Origin: Paenibacillus sp. DMB20
GTDB lineage: Bacteria > Bacillota > Bacilli > Paenibacillales > Paenibacillaceae
Reading direction: 5' to 3'
Length of the DNA stretch: 64,000 nucleotides
NCBI RefSeq assembly: GCF_000987955.1
Contig: NZ_LAZU01000017.1
Coordinates: 92,612-156,611 of the forward strand
Position 1 is the stretch's first letter. The number at the start of each line of letters is the position of its first letter. Shown here piece by piece: positions 9,008-16,948 of this stretch. The notes under the pieces are model-generated. The model searched no databases. It was not told where the DNA came from and was given only the letters and a program-made list of their open reading frames with translations. A program made the position numbers and the translations under genes.

Positions 9008-11872
9008 ATGAAACGATTAATGGCAGCTCTGTTAAGCCTTATGTTAATCCTCACGGCTCTTTCAGGTTCGGTGCAAGCCAAGGGGAATGACATAAGTGCT
9101 GTTAGCGAACAGGAGTATACACGTATCGGCGAGGATTACGATATTCTTGACGACAACGTACTACTGGCGAAAAACGATGGATCCGTATGGACTTGGGTCA
9201 TGAATAAAGATTCCTTAAAAACTTTAGATTGTTATATAGCTGAAATGTTCCAAATTCCGGGCTTGCAGGATGTGAAGCAATTTAGATACAAATCGCATGA
9301 GAAGAACAGTAGAGCTATTATTAACTACGTTGCGTTAAAAAAGGATGGAACCGTATGGTATTGGGATTCCAAAATCACCGAAACCGACGCTGCAATTATA
9401 CATAGTCCTATGGGTACTCCTTCGCCCATCAAAGAGTTGAATCATGTAACTTCACTCGTCGCTGATTTTTTTTACGATAGTTCTAACTTTAAGACCTTGT
9501 TCGTATTAAAATCAGATGGTTCGGTTTGGAGCTGGGGAAGTGAAATGGGCGGTGCCTCGTCGAATCCGATTCAATCCAAGCTGCTTGATGATGTCGTATC
9601 CATAAGCTCGGCGAACGGTTTTGCATATGCGGTTAAAAAGGATGGCTCGGTTTGGAGCTGGAGCACAAGTGACTACCTTCCGCATAATATCTCTAAGGAC
9701 AATGGGCCAGAGCAGGTCAAGGGTCTTAGTGATATCGTCAAGATCGAGACTGGTGCTTATCCAAACTTTGCTTACAAGAAAGACGGCACGGTCTTGTCCT
9801 GGTCGGCATATAGCCCTGCGAGTGTTCCCGAACAATTGCATGGAGCAACCGGCGCGCGAAGTATTGTTGAATTTAGCACGATGCTGCAAGATCGATTTAT
9901 CGATTCCATTTATGCTTTGCGAACAGATGATCAGCTTTGGTCCGTGTACAACGACGATAAAGTGTTCCCCGGGCTTTCGGATATCGCTTCCGTACACAAT
10001 AAGGTCAGGGACAGGTATTCTAAATGGTATTATGTATTGAAAAAGGATCAGACCTTGTGGGCGTGGGAAGATGATTATTATTCCTTGCCCAAGCTTGTTG
10101 TGTTCACGAAAGGAACGGCAGCTGGTTATCAATCTGACGAAGCTGGACAACCTACTGGTGATCAAACTGGAGTAATAGGCACACCAACTGGCGATAGCTC
10201 GGGGACATCAACCCAACCAACTGATAATCGGAATGGGACAACAGGCACACCCATCGGCGGTCAAACTGAAAAAACAAATCAACCGACGGGCAGTCGTCCT
10301 GGCACGGGGGACCAAGCAACTGGAGATCGTTCTGGGACTAAAGCTCAACCTGTTATACGGACATCGCCGGAAATTAGCCTTTTTCCGTTCATCACGATGC
10401 TGCAGTCGGGCGGACAACAGATCATTACCGCAAGCAATGTGCTTCCGGGGACAAAAATAACGTACGCCATTGACGACCCGAGCATAGGAACCTTATCGAA
10501 TGTAAATGGCATACCCGTCATCACCGCGAATAAATCCGGACAAACTATTGTGCGGGCAACCGCAACCAGGGCCGGTTTTACGGACGAGACCGCCTACTTC
10601 TTGTTGTATGTCGTGGACAGCAGCATGCTGTCCAATACGTATCTCATGGCCATCGGGTCGATTCCTGAGGCTGACAGACAGAACCCCGTTATCGTAGAGG
10701 GGCTGACACAAACGGGAGAGCTTGTGATCACTGCCGCAAGCAGCGAAAAGCCGACTCCTGTTAACGGTCAGATCATTATAACGCCCGAGTTGATGGAACG
10801 TTTAGCAGGCAATGCGTCAAAGGCGAAATTAGCGGTAAAGCAGGCGCTGTCGGAGAATCGGATTGTACTTGCGAGAGAGTTGACCGTGAATGCGGAAATC
10901 GTGCCCTCGTCCGGACAAAATGAATATATTTACAAGCTGTACAAGGATAGCTTCATGGGTCGAAAGGATATCGACTATATTACCGTTCATGCGGGGGATG
11001 CGAAGCTGGTGCTGAATGTTGCCACCGCAAATCGTCTGTTCGATTCACGCACGGTGATTGTGATTCGTCTGGTCAAAGCAAATAACGGCGGATTTCACGT
11101 ACAATTCTCAGATGCACAAGGTCAGGAGCTGTCGAACGTATCAAGTAACATCATGCTCATTCTGCCTGCAAAGCAGACGAATGCGACACATACCAGCGTG
11201 TTCTATTCTAATGGAACAAAGGCGCAGCCGATCGGCGGAAAGTTCAATCCGTCCCAAAACGGTATGGAAGCCGAAATCAACCGTTCCGGGACGTATTTCG
11301 TAGACGAAAATCCCAAGTCGTTCCCTGATGTTGACGATCGAGATCCAGAGCTACAGCAAGCGGTTCAGTTTCTGGCTTCTAAAGGAATCGTGACCGGGAA
11401 AGAGAACGGTAATTTTGAACCCGATTCCCTGCTCACCCGTGCAGAGTTCACGGCCATGCTTGTAAGAGCCTTTTACGCATTGGATGAGACGGCGACGGAG
11501 AGTTTCTCCGACGTTCATCCGCCGCAATGGCATCGACCCTATATCGCTTCATCGGAGAAAAAGCATATCGTCGAAGGTTACCCTGACGGCACGTTCAAGC
11601 CGGATCATACGATATCCCGTGAAGAAATGACCGCCATCGGCGCAAGATCCCTGCACGAAAAGAAACATTATTATTACCCTGCGAATCCAGAGCTTTACCT
11701 GAATCAATTCGTAGACAAAGAGACAATCTCCAATTGGGCCAAGCCAACCATGTCCTTGGCTGTGAAGCAGCGTCTGATCGATGTTCCTGCCAATAAACGG
11801 ATTAACGCTCGCGAGGCTGTCACGCGCGGGGAGGCTGCACGAATGCTGTACCGGCTATATTTGCAGCTTTGA
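9008..11872 (+). CDS. S-layer-anchored protein with RCC1-like propeller repeats
   Basis: 954 residues, exported. Order: signal peptide (1-25, ending 'GSVQA'); seven repeats of the type 'LKKDGSVWSWG' between ~30 and ~360, as in RCC1-type beta-propellers; a Thr/Gly/Pro linker (~380-450) of near-repeats of 'PTGDxTGT'; an Ig-like (Big) segment around 460-540; a less clear region; then three SLH domains (~770-954), with the motifs 'FPDVDDRDPELQQAVQFL', 'FSDVHPPQWHRPYI' and 'FVDKETISNWAKPTMSLA' each followed by 'GxxxPxxxxTRAE'-like ends. SLH domains bind pyruvylated wall polymer, so the protein sits on the cell surface. The ligand of the propeller is unknown. The first half is more AT-rich than its neighbours, hinting at separate origin. 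Confidence 0.88.
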   Translation: MKRLMAALLSLMLILTALSGSVQAKGNDISAVSEQEYTRIGEDYDILDDNVLLAKNDGSVWTWVMNKDSLKTLDCYIAEMFQIPGLQDVKQFRYKSHEKNSRAIINYVALKKDGTVWYWDSKITETDAAIIHSPMGTPSPIKELNHVTSLVADFFYDSSNFKTLFVLKSDGSVWSWGSEMGGASSNPIQSKLLDDVVSISSANGFAYAVKKDGSVWSWSTSDYLPHNISKDNGPEQVKGLSDIVKIETGAYPNFAYKKDGTVLSWSAYSPASVPEQLHGATGARSIVEFSTMLQDRFIDSIYALRTDDQLWSVYNDDKVFPGLSDIASVHNKVRDRYSKWYYVLKKDQTLWAWEDDYYSLPKLVVFTKGTAAGYQSDEAGQPTGDQTGVIGTPTGDSSGTSTQPTDNRNGTTGTPIGGQTEKTNQPTGSRPGTGDQATGDRSGTKAQPVIRTSPEISLFPFITMLQSGGQQIITASNVLPGTKITYAIDDPSIGTLSNVNGIPVITANKSGQTIVRATATRAGFTDETAYFLLYVVDSSMLSNTYLMAIGSIPEADRQNPVIVEGLTQTGELVITAASSEKPTPVNGQIIITPELMERLAGNASKAKLAVKQALSENRIVLARELTVNAEIVPSSGQNEYIYKLYKDSFMGRKDIDYITVHAGDAKLVLNVATANRLFDSRTVIVIRLVKANNGGFHVQFSDAQGQELSNVSSNIMLILPAKQTNATHTSVFYSNGTKAQPIGGKFNPSQNGMEAEINRSGTYFVDENPKSFPDVDDRDPELQQAVQFLASKGIVTGKENGNFEPDSLLTRAEFTAMLVRAFYALDETATESFSDVHPPQWHRPYIASSEKKHIVEGYPDGTFKPDHTISREEMTAIGARSLHEKKHYYYPANPELYLNQFVDKETISNWAKPTMSLAVKQRLIDVPANKRINAREAVTRGEAARMLYRLYLQL
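10148..10356 (+). repeat. Tandem degenerate repeats coding the Thr-Gly linker
   Basis: About six degenerate units of roughly 33 bases (for example 'caaccaactggcgat', 'caaccgacgggcagt', 'caagcaactggagat') encode the linker between propeller and Ig-like region. Such in-frame repeats readily expand or shrink, so linker length may vary between strains. Confidence 0.7.
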
Positions 11873-11910
11873 GCATGTTTTTATCAAGGGAAGAGATAGA
11901 AAGATGTAAA

Positions 11911-11944
11911 AAGGGCTGGATATGATATTATCCAGTCCTTTTTC
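11911..11944 (+). terminator. Rho-independent terminator of the SLH gene, target of the intron
   Basis: A ten-pair stem GGGCTGGATA / TATCCAGTCC with a six-base loop, an A-tract before it and TTTTT after. The group IIC intron begins four bases after the T-tract, the placement typical of that class. Confidence 0.9.
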
Positions 11945-11947
11945 ATA

Positions 11948-12343
11948 GTACGCCCAGCATGGGCGTCATCTCTAGGGTGAGAGTCCTGAGCGGGGGCTGG
12001 CGAGCGCCTACCGTTAGCCAAAGGCAAGGTGTCCGTCGCGAGGCGGAATCTGAAGGAAGCCGAATATCCCGAAAGGGAACTGCAGCAGAGAGAAGCGGTG
12101 AAGCCGTCAGGGTATGCTGGAGTGCCGAGGGTGGATTGGCTAATTCCGGCTAGCAACTGCGGTGCTTGGGAGATGTCACGAAACACAAATAAAGCCCTTC
12201 CGACTTCCTATTGGGAAGAGAAAGGGCTGAAAAGTTTGCTTTCCAGGTATCTGGAACTTTGTTAACCTTTTGGAACCGCCGTATGCGGACCCGCATGTAC
12301 GGTGGTGTGAGAGGACAGGGTTAGCCGCCCCTTCCTACTCGAT
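11948..12343 (+). mobile_element. Compact ORF-less group IIC intron
   Basis: About 396 nt with the hallmarks of the Oceanobacillus-type group IIC ribozyme. The 5' end reads GTACGCCCAGCATGGGCG, followed by TAGGGTGAGAGTCC and, in domain I, GCAAGGTGTCCGTCGCGAGG with GGAATCTGAAGGAAGC. Domain V is GAACCGCCGTATGCGG / CCGCATGTACGGTGGT followed by GTGAGAGG (~12271-12313), with the CGC-type catalytic triad. Domain VI and the 3' end are TTAGCCGCCCC...CTACTCGAT. No intron-encoded reverse transcriptase is present: domain IV is at most a few bases, so movement would need a protein in trans. It lies in sense orientation directly after a terminator hairpin and ends five bases before the convergent kduD stop. 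Exact 3' end is inferred from the family's usual ending. Confidence 0.9.
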
Positions 12344-12348
12344 TGTCT

Positions 12349-13101
12349 TTATCTTGCCATCCAGCCGCCGTCCACGCAAAGCACGTGGCCGTTCAAATAG
12401 TCGGCTGCGGATGATGCGAGGAAGACGGCAGGGCCTTTCACGTCTTCCGGCGTTCCCCAGCGCGCAGCCGGAATCCGGTCAACGATGGAATTCGATCGGT
12501 TCTCGTCGGCGCGGATCGGAGCGGTGTTGTCGGTGGCCATGTAGCCTGGAGCGATCCCGTTGACCTGGATGCCGCTTGCTGCCCACTCGTTGGCGAAGGC
12601 TTTGGTCAATCCGGCGACCCCGTGTTTGGAAGCCGTGTATCCAGGAACGTTAATGCCTCCCTGGAAGGAAAGCATGGAGCAGATGTTGATGATTTTGCCG
12701 CTTCCTCTTTCGATCATATGTCTTCCGGCGATTTGCGACAGCAAAAAGACGGTGTTCAGGTTGATGTCGATCACGTCGAACCAGTCTTTGTCGCTATGGT
12801 CTTTTGCAGGCGTGCGGCGGATGATGCCTGCGTTGTTGACCAGAATATCGATATGCCCCGTTAGCTTAAGGGCTTCGTCAAACGTTTCCTGGAGCTTGCT
12901 GTGATCGCTGAGATCGACCTCAATGACGGAGGATTTTCGGCCCAGCGCCGCAATTTTGTCCGCAGTTTCCTGGCTTGTGCTTAAGGATGCGCATACGACA
13001 TCGGCGCCCGCTTCCGCAAGGCCCACGGCGATGCCTTGGCCAAGCCCGCCGGCCGAGCCGGTCACCAGGGCCGTTTTTCCTGTCAAATCAAACAATTTCA
13101 T
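12349..13101 (-). CDS. kduD: 2-dehydro-3-deoxy-D-gluconate 5-dehydrogenase (KduD)
   Basis: 250-residue short-chain dehydrogenase: cofactor motif 'TGSAGGLGQG', 'NNAG' in the middle, and the Ser...Tyr-x3-Lys catalytic set in 'SMLSFQGG...YTASKHG'. Length and the ending 'NGHVLCVDGGWMAR' fit KduD, which reduces 2,5-diketo-3-deoxygluconate (DKII) to KDG with NAD(P)H. It follows the DeoR-type regulator and kduI in the same direction, which supports KduD over other SDR activities. AAGGAG precedes the ATG. Confidence 0.9.
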   Translation of the reverse strand: MKLFDLTGKTALVTGSAGGLGQGIAVGLAEAGADVVCASLSTSQETADKIAALGRKSSVIEVDLSDHSKLQETFDEALKLTGHIDILVNNAGIIRRTPAKDHSDKDWFDVIDINLNTVFLLSQIAGRHMIERGSGKIINICSMLSFQGGINVPGYTASKHGVAGLTKAFANEWAASGIQVNGIAPGYMATDNTAPIRADENRSNSIVDRIPAARWGTPEDVKGPAVFLASSAADYLNGHVLCVDGGWMAR

Positions 13102-13149
13102 AACATGAACACTCCTTCGGGTTAATGGGTGATCGAAGATGATAAGATA

Positions 13150-13899
13150 TTACTCAATCGGGATTCCCGCATCCGTAAATGGACGCCCGGCCTCGGCTGG
13201 AAGCCGGCTGTCCGTAATAATCCGGGTAATTTCGTCCAGGGACGCAAAGGTACGGAGCGCGGTCTGCCCCAATTTATGATGGTTGACGACGGCGGTAACC
13301 TCGCGCGCCGTTTCGATCAGCGCGCGTTTAAAATCGATCAATTCTCCCGTATAGATCGACAATCCGTGTTCGGGATGAATGCCGGTCGCCGAAATAAACG
13401 CTTTTTGTATATTCAACTGTTTCACGTAAGAGGTGGCTTCCGGCCCGGCCAGCATGTTGCGGACGCGGTAGCCGCCGGGAACGACAAGACGTATATTGTC
13501 CTTTACGGCCAGTTCGCTGATGATGTACACGTCGTTCGTGATGACGGTAAGCGGCTGATTATCGAGACGGCGCGCGATTTCAAGGGTCGTGCTGCCCCCG
13601 TCAAGCGCAATGATATCGTTCGGGTTGATATGTTTTAGCGCTTTCCGGGCAATGTCGGCCTTTTCCTCGGCATGTTTGACCAGGGGGGCTTTCGAGGGAA
13701 GAATCCCGAACTGGTCCCCCTGCGCCAACAGCGCTCCGCCATGAACGCGGACGATGAGTCCCTGCTCTTCCAGCCTGGTCAGATCCTCGCGGATCGTTTT
13801 GCCCGTAACTCCCAGCTTCTCGCTCAGCTCCGCCACGGTCACCTCTTTGTTTGTCAGCAGAACCTCCATAATTTTCTCGTAACGTCTTATCGAACTCAT
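13150..13899 (-). CDS. DeoR-family transcriptional regulator of uronate catabolism
   Basis: 249 residues: N-terminal helix-turn-helix with 'VTVAELSEKLGVTGKTIRED' and a C-terminal sugar-phosphate sensor domain (DeoRC) with 'DGGSTTLEIARRL'. It lies between kduI (33 bases away) and kduD in one transcript, so it very likely controls this pathway in response to an intermediate such as KDG or KDPG (inference). GTTCAT arrays at 14800-14824 and 24966-24990 are its best operator candidates. Confidence 0.88.
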   Translation of the reverse strand: MSSIRRYEKIMEVLLTNKEVTVAELSEKLGVTGKTIREDLTRLEEQGLIVRVHGGALLAQGDQFGILPSKAPLVKHAEEKADIARKALKHINPNDIIALDGGSTTLEIARRLDNQPLTVITNDVYIISELAVKDNIRLVVPGGYRVRNMLAGPEATSYVKQLNIQKAFISATGIHPEHGLSIYTGELIDFKRALIETAREVTAVVNHHKLGQTALRTFASLDEITRIITDSRLPAEAGRPFTDAGIPIE

Positions 13900-13933
13900 C
13901 TTCGTTTCAACTCTTCCGTTAGTAATTTACCTC

Positions 13934-14767
13934 TTATTTTAAATCTTTCATCGGAACGGCGTCCATATCCGCATACGCTTTGTTATCCCCGGCCATACCC
14001 CAGATAAATGTATAATTGCTGGTGCCTACCCCGCTGTGGATGGACCAGCTTGGCGAGATGACGGCTTGCTCGTTTCTCATGACGATGTGGCGCGTTTCGT
14101 CCGGTTCTCCCATCAAGTGGAATACGACGGCCTCTTCCGGAAGGTCGAAATACATGTACGCTTCCATCCGGCGAGGGTGGACGTGCGCAGGCATCGTATT
14201 CCACATGTTGCCGGTTTTAAGCTGGGTCATGCCCATCACAAGCTGCGAGCTCTGAAGGCCGTTTTCGTGGATAAAGCGGTGAATCGTACGCTCATTGGAG
14301 TTTTCGATCGAGCCCAGAGCGCCGGATTCCGCCTCGGCCAGCGTCGTTTTCGCCGTTGGGAATTCCTTGTGCGCCGGGGCCGAGTTCAGATAAAACTTGG
14401 CGGGTTTTGACGCATCCTTGCTTTTGAAAACGACTTCTTTGGAGCCCATTCCGACGTAAAGGCAGTCTTTGGTATTCAGCTCATACTCGCTGCCGTCCAC
14501 GACGATCACGCCAGGACCGCCGACGTTGATCGCCCCGAGTTCGCGGCGCTCCAAAAAGTATGAAACGCCCAATTCCTTCAGGTCTACCTCCAGCTTGACC
14601 TCCCGGGTTACCGGTGCGGCTCCGCCGATGATCAAACGGTCTTCGTGGGTCAATACAAGCTCCAATTGGTCGGGAGTGAACAGGGTTGGAATGTGGAATT
14701 CCTTGCGCAGCCGCTCCGTATCGAATTGTTTGACCTCATTAGGGTGGGATGCGTAGCGTCTTTCCAT
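13934..14767 (-). CDS. kduI: 5-dehydro-4-deoxy-D-glucuronate isomerase (KduI)
   Basis: 277 residues, the normal KduI length, beginning 'MERRYASHPNEVKQFDTERL'. The cupin metal site is visible: 'PAHVHPRRMEAYMYF' gives His-x-His and Glu, and a later His lies in 'WSIHSGVGTSNY'. KduI converts DKI, released from unsaturated uronates, to DKII, the KduD substrate. It is the first gene of the kduI-regulator-kduD operon, transcribed divergently from the importer at 15022. Confidence 0.95.
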   Translation of the reverse strand: MERRYASHPNEVKQFDTERLRKEFHIPTLFTPDQLELVLTHEDRLIIGGAAPVTREVKLEVDLKELGVSYFLERRELGAINVGGPGVIVVDGSEYELNTKDCLYVGMGSKEVVFKSKDASKPAKFYLNSAPAHKEFPTAKTTLAEAESGALGSIENSNERTIHRFIHENGLQSSQLVMGMTQLKTGNMWNTMPAHVHPRRMEAYMYFDLPEEAVVFHLMGEPDETRHIVMRNEQAVISPSWSIHSGVGTSNYTFIWGMAGDNKAYADMDAVPMKDLK

Positions 14768-14799
14768 AATAAACAGGTCTCCTTTTTGGGTTTATTTAT

Positions 14800-14851
14800 G
14801 TTCATAATGTTCTTTAAGGTTCATTTTAATCCTTTTGTGTTTGTTTTGCAA
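14800..14851 (-). promoter_or_regulatory. kduI promoter with GTTCAT operator array
   Basis: On the minus strand, TTGCAA (14846-14851) and TAAAAT (14823-14828) are separated by exactly 17 bases, a good SigA promoter. Just downstream of the -10, on the plus strand, are GTTCAT (14800-14805), GTTCTT (14809-14814) and GTTCAT (14819-14824): three half-sites about one helical turn apart, outer ones 19 bp apart. The same arrangement is seen at 24966-24990. Position fits repression by the DeoR-family protein. Confidence 0.65.
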
Positions 14852-14916
14852 GCCATAACCGGGAAGCCCGCAAAAAGTCAAATTCGTTTCAAAATGCACA
14901 TTTCTATCTCTTATAA

Positions 14917-14968
14917 GGGGCAGCCGAATTTAATTACAATGACGTTACAAGCACCAAGAGGCTGCCCC
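14917..14968 (+). repeat. Nine-base inverted repeat in the leader of the second importer
   Basis: GGGGCAGCC (14917-14925) and GGCTGCCCC (14960-14968) form a perfect stem with a 34-base loop, 54 bases before the permease start. No T-tract follows, so it is not a terminator. A weak promoter TTCAAA-18-TATAAG lies just upstream (14888-14917), so the hairpin may be at the 5' end of the mRNA. Function unknown. Confidence 0.4.
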
Positions 14969-15021
14969 GGAAAAGCCGCAGCAGCCGTTGGAACGAAAAT
15001 AACTATCAAGGGGAGAGATCC

Positions 15022-15930
15022 ATGAGACGAAATAACAGACCCTTCCGGCTGAGCATGAATGCAAGGGAACAGGTTGCCGGGTACTTGTTTGTCGCACCTT
15101 TGATGATCGGGCTGATCGTGCTGTCGTTAATTCCGGTCATAGCCTCGCTGCTGCTCAGCTTTACGAACTGGAATTTCGTGGCGGGGATCGAGGCCATTCG
15201 ATTCTCCGGGCTTGAGAACTTCGAGAAGCTGTTCCATGACAGCTCCTTCCTGAAAAGCCTGGTCAACAACCTGATTTTTGTGGTCACGGTTCCGGTCACG
15301 ATGATCCTTGCGCTGGTTCTTGCCATAGCCATCGATAAGCATGTATATATCAAAAATCTGTTCAAGGTTATTTATTTCCTGCCGTACATCTCGAGCGTCG
15401 TCGCCGTAGCCATGGTATGGCAGGTGCTGTTCCACCCGTCGCTCGGTCCCGTGAACAGCACGCTGATGTCCCTGGGGATCGACAATCCTCCAAAATGGCT
15501 GGCCGACATCAAATTCGCTCTGCCTTCCTTGATGATGATCCAGGTGTGGATTATGCTCGGCTACAATATCATCATTTATATTGCGGGCCTTCAGTCGATC
15601 CCGAGGGACCTGTACGAAGCCGCCGAAATCGACGGTGCCAACGCATGGGTGAAGTTTCGCCGCATTACGGTGCCCTGCATTTCGCCGACGACCTTTTTCC
15701 TGCTGGTTACGGGAATTATCGGGACGTTCAAAATCTTTGATTTGATCCAGGTGCTGACGCAGGGCGGGCCCGCCAATTCAACGACGGTCATTGTCTATGA
15801 GCTTTACGACACCGCCTTCGTTCAATTGAAGACCGGTTACGCGTCAAGCATGGCTCTTATTCTGTTCCTGATCTGTCTGTTGATCACAACGCTGCAAATG
15901 GCGGCGCAAAAAAAATGGGTGAACTACTAA
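15022..15930 (+). CDS. ABC sugar importer permease (MalF/UgpA type), uronate locus
   Basis: 302-residue membrane permease with the ATPase-docking loop 'YEAAEIDGANAWVKFRRITV'. It is a paralogue of the 1062 permease. AGGGGAGAG precedes the ATG. It starts a permease-permease-lipoprotein unit (15022-18316) followed by YesM/YesN. The divergent neighbour kduI and downstream GH88 suggest import of unsaturated uronate-containing oligosaccharides released outside the cell. No ATPase gene is present. Confidence 0.92.
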   Translation: MRRNNRPFRLSMNAREQVAGYLFVAPLMIGLIVLSLIPVIASLLLSFTNWNFVAGIEAIRFSGLENFEKLFHDSSFLKSLVNNLIFVVTVPVTMILALVLAIAIDKHVYIKNLFKVIYFLPYISSVVAVAMVWQVLFHPSLGPVNSTLMSLGIDNPPKWLADIKFALPSLMMIQVWIMLGYNIIIYIAGLQSIPRDLYEAAEIDGANAWVKFRRITVPCISPTTFFLLVTGIIGTFKIFDLIQVLTQGGPANSTTVIVYELYDTAFVQLKTGYASSMALILFLICLLITTLQMAAQKKWVNY

Positions 15931-15956
15931 GGGGACCCGGAAGGAAGGGAAAAACC

Positions 15957-16778
15957 ATGAAACAGCCGTTATCCAAAGCGCTCTGGACCGTCGCCATGTC
16001 GCTGGTCGGCATCCTGTTCATTTTGCCGTTTCTTTGGATGCTGTCTACTTCATTCAAACCCGAGAGCGACGTGTTTAAGTTCCCGATCGAATGGATCCCG
16101 ACGAACTGGAACGCGATCGAGAATTATAAAGCCGTCTGGAGCGGGCAATTTCTCCGTTATTACGCAAACTCGATTTATATAACCGTGGCCACGACTTTTT
16201 TCAACGTGCTGATTTGCGCTTTTGCGGCCTACGGCTTCTCCAAACTGCGCTTTCGCGGGAGGGACGGCATGTTTCTGCTCGTTCTTGCCCTGTACATGGT
16301 ACCGCCGCAGGCTTCGCTCGTTCCGCAGTTCCTGCTCTTTAACTGGATGCATCTGATCGATACGCATGTGGGTTTGATTCTTTTGAACAGCTTCAGTATC
16401 ATAGGGGCGTTTATGCTGAAGCAATTTTTTATGGGAGTGAACAACGAGTTTATCGAATCCGGCAAAATAGACGGTGCGGGGCACTTGCGGACCTTTTGGC
16501 AAATCGCGCTTCCGTTGATCCGTCCCGGCGTGGCGACGTATTCGATTTTGCGCTTCATCTGGACATGGAACGACTATCAGTACCCGCTCATTTTTTTGAA
16601 GAACAAGGATCTGTTCACGATCCAGCTCGGCATCCGCCTGTTTGGCGACCAGTATGGAGACGTGTATTCCTTGATGATGGCGGGGGCCGTTTCGGCGATA
16701 CTGCCTTTATTGATCATCTTTGCCATCGGCCAGAAGCAGGTGATCGAGGGAATTTCGCTCGGCGGAGTTAAAGGGTAG
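15957..16778 (+). CDS. ABC sugar importer permease (MalG/UgpE type), uronate locus
   Basis: 273 residues, second membrane subunit, with loop 'ESGKIDGAGHLRTFWQIAL' and the family's usual end 'EGISLGGVKG'. ATG at 15957 is preferred to the upstream in-frame start at 15915, which overlaps the previous gene; GGAAGGGAAAAACC precedes it. This intact copy shows where the paralogue at 2007 lost its frame. Confidence 0.92.
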   Translation: MKQPLSKALWTVAMSLVGILFILPFLWMLSTSFKPESDVFKFPIEWIPTNWNAIENYKAVWSGQFLRYYANSIYITVATTFFNVLICAFAAYGFSKLRFRGRDGMFLLVLALYMVPPQASLVPQFLLFNWMHLIDTHVGLILLNSFSIIGAFMLKQFFMGVNNEFIESGKIDGAGHLRTFWQIALPLIRPGVATYSILRFIWTWNDYQYPLIFLKNKDLFTIQLGIRLFGDQYGDVYSLMMAGAVSAILPLLIIFAIGQKQVIEGISLGGVKG

Positions 16779-16874
16779 CACGGGATATGCCAGACAACCT
16801 TGAGAAGTCAAAATCGTCTGGCATCCGTCAAAAATAGAAATTATGCAATAAAAAGCGTCGTGCTAGCATGAAAA

Positions 16875-16888
16875 TGTAAGCACTTTCT
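16875..16888 (+). promoter_or_regulatory. Probable CcpA (cre) site before the binding-protein gene
   Basis: TGTAAGCACTTTCT matches the catabolite-responsive consensus TGWAARCGYTWNCW at 13 of 14 positions. It lies 60 bases before the lipoprotein start, downstream of a weak TAGCAT -10, where bound CcpA-HPr(Ser-P) would block transcription. This implies glucose repression of importer and, by readthrough, YesM/YesN. Confidence 0.6.
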
Positions 16889-16948
16889 TAAAAGTGCGAG
16901 TCCTAAAAAGATTCACTGCCTTTGCATATCAAGAAGGAGGGTTATGAG

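Noticed and set aside
10148..10356. CRISPR-like repeats
   Set aside because: Units are degenerate, in frame, without unique spacers, and code a Thr-Gly linker inside the SLH protein gene.
12261..12316. Domain V region as an ordinary terminator or protein-coding segment
   Set aside because: The sequence matches the group IIC domain V pattern, has no T-tract, and small frames here have no ribosome site.
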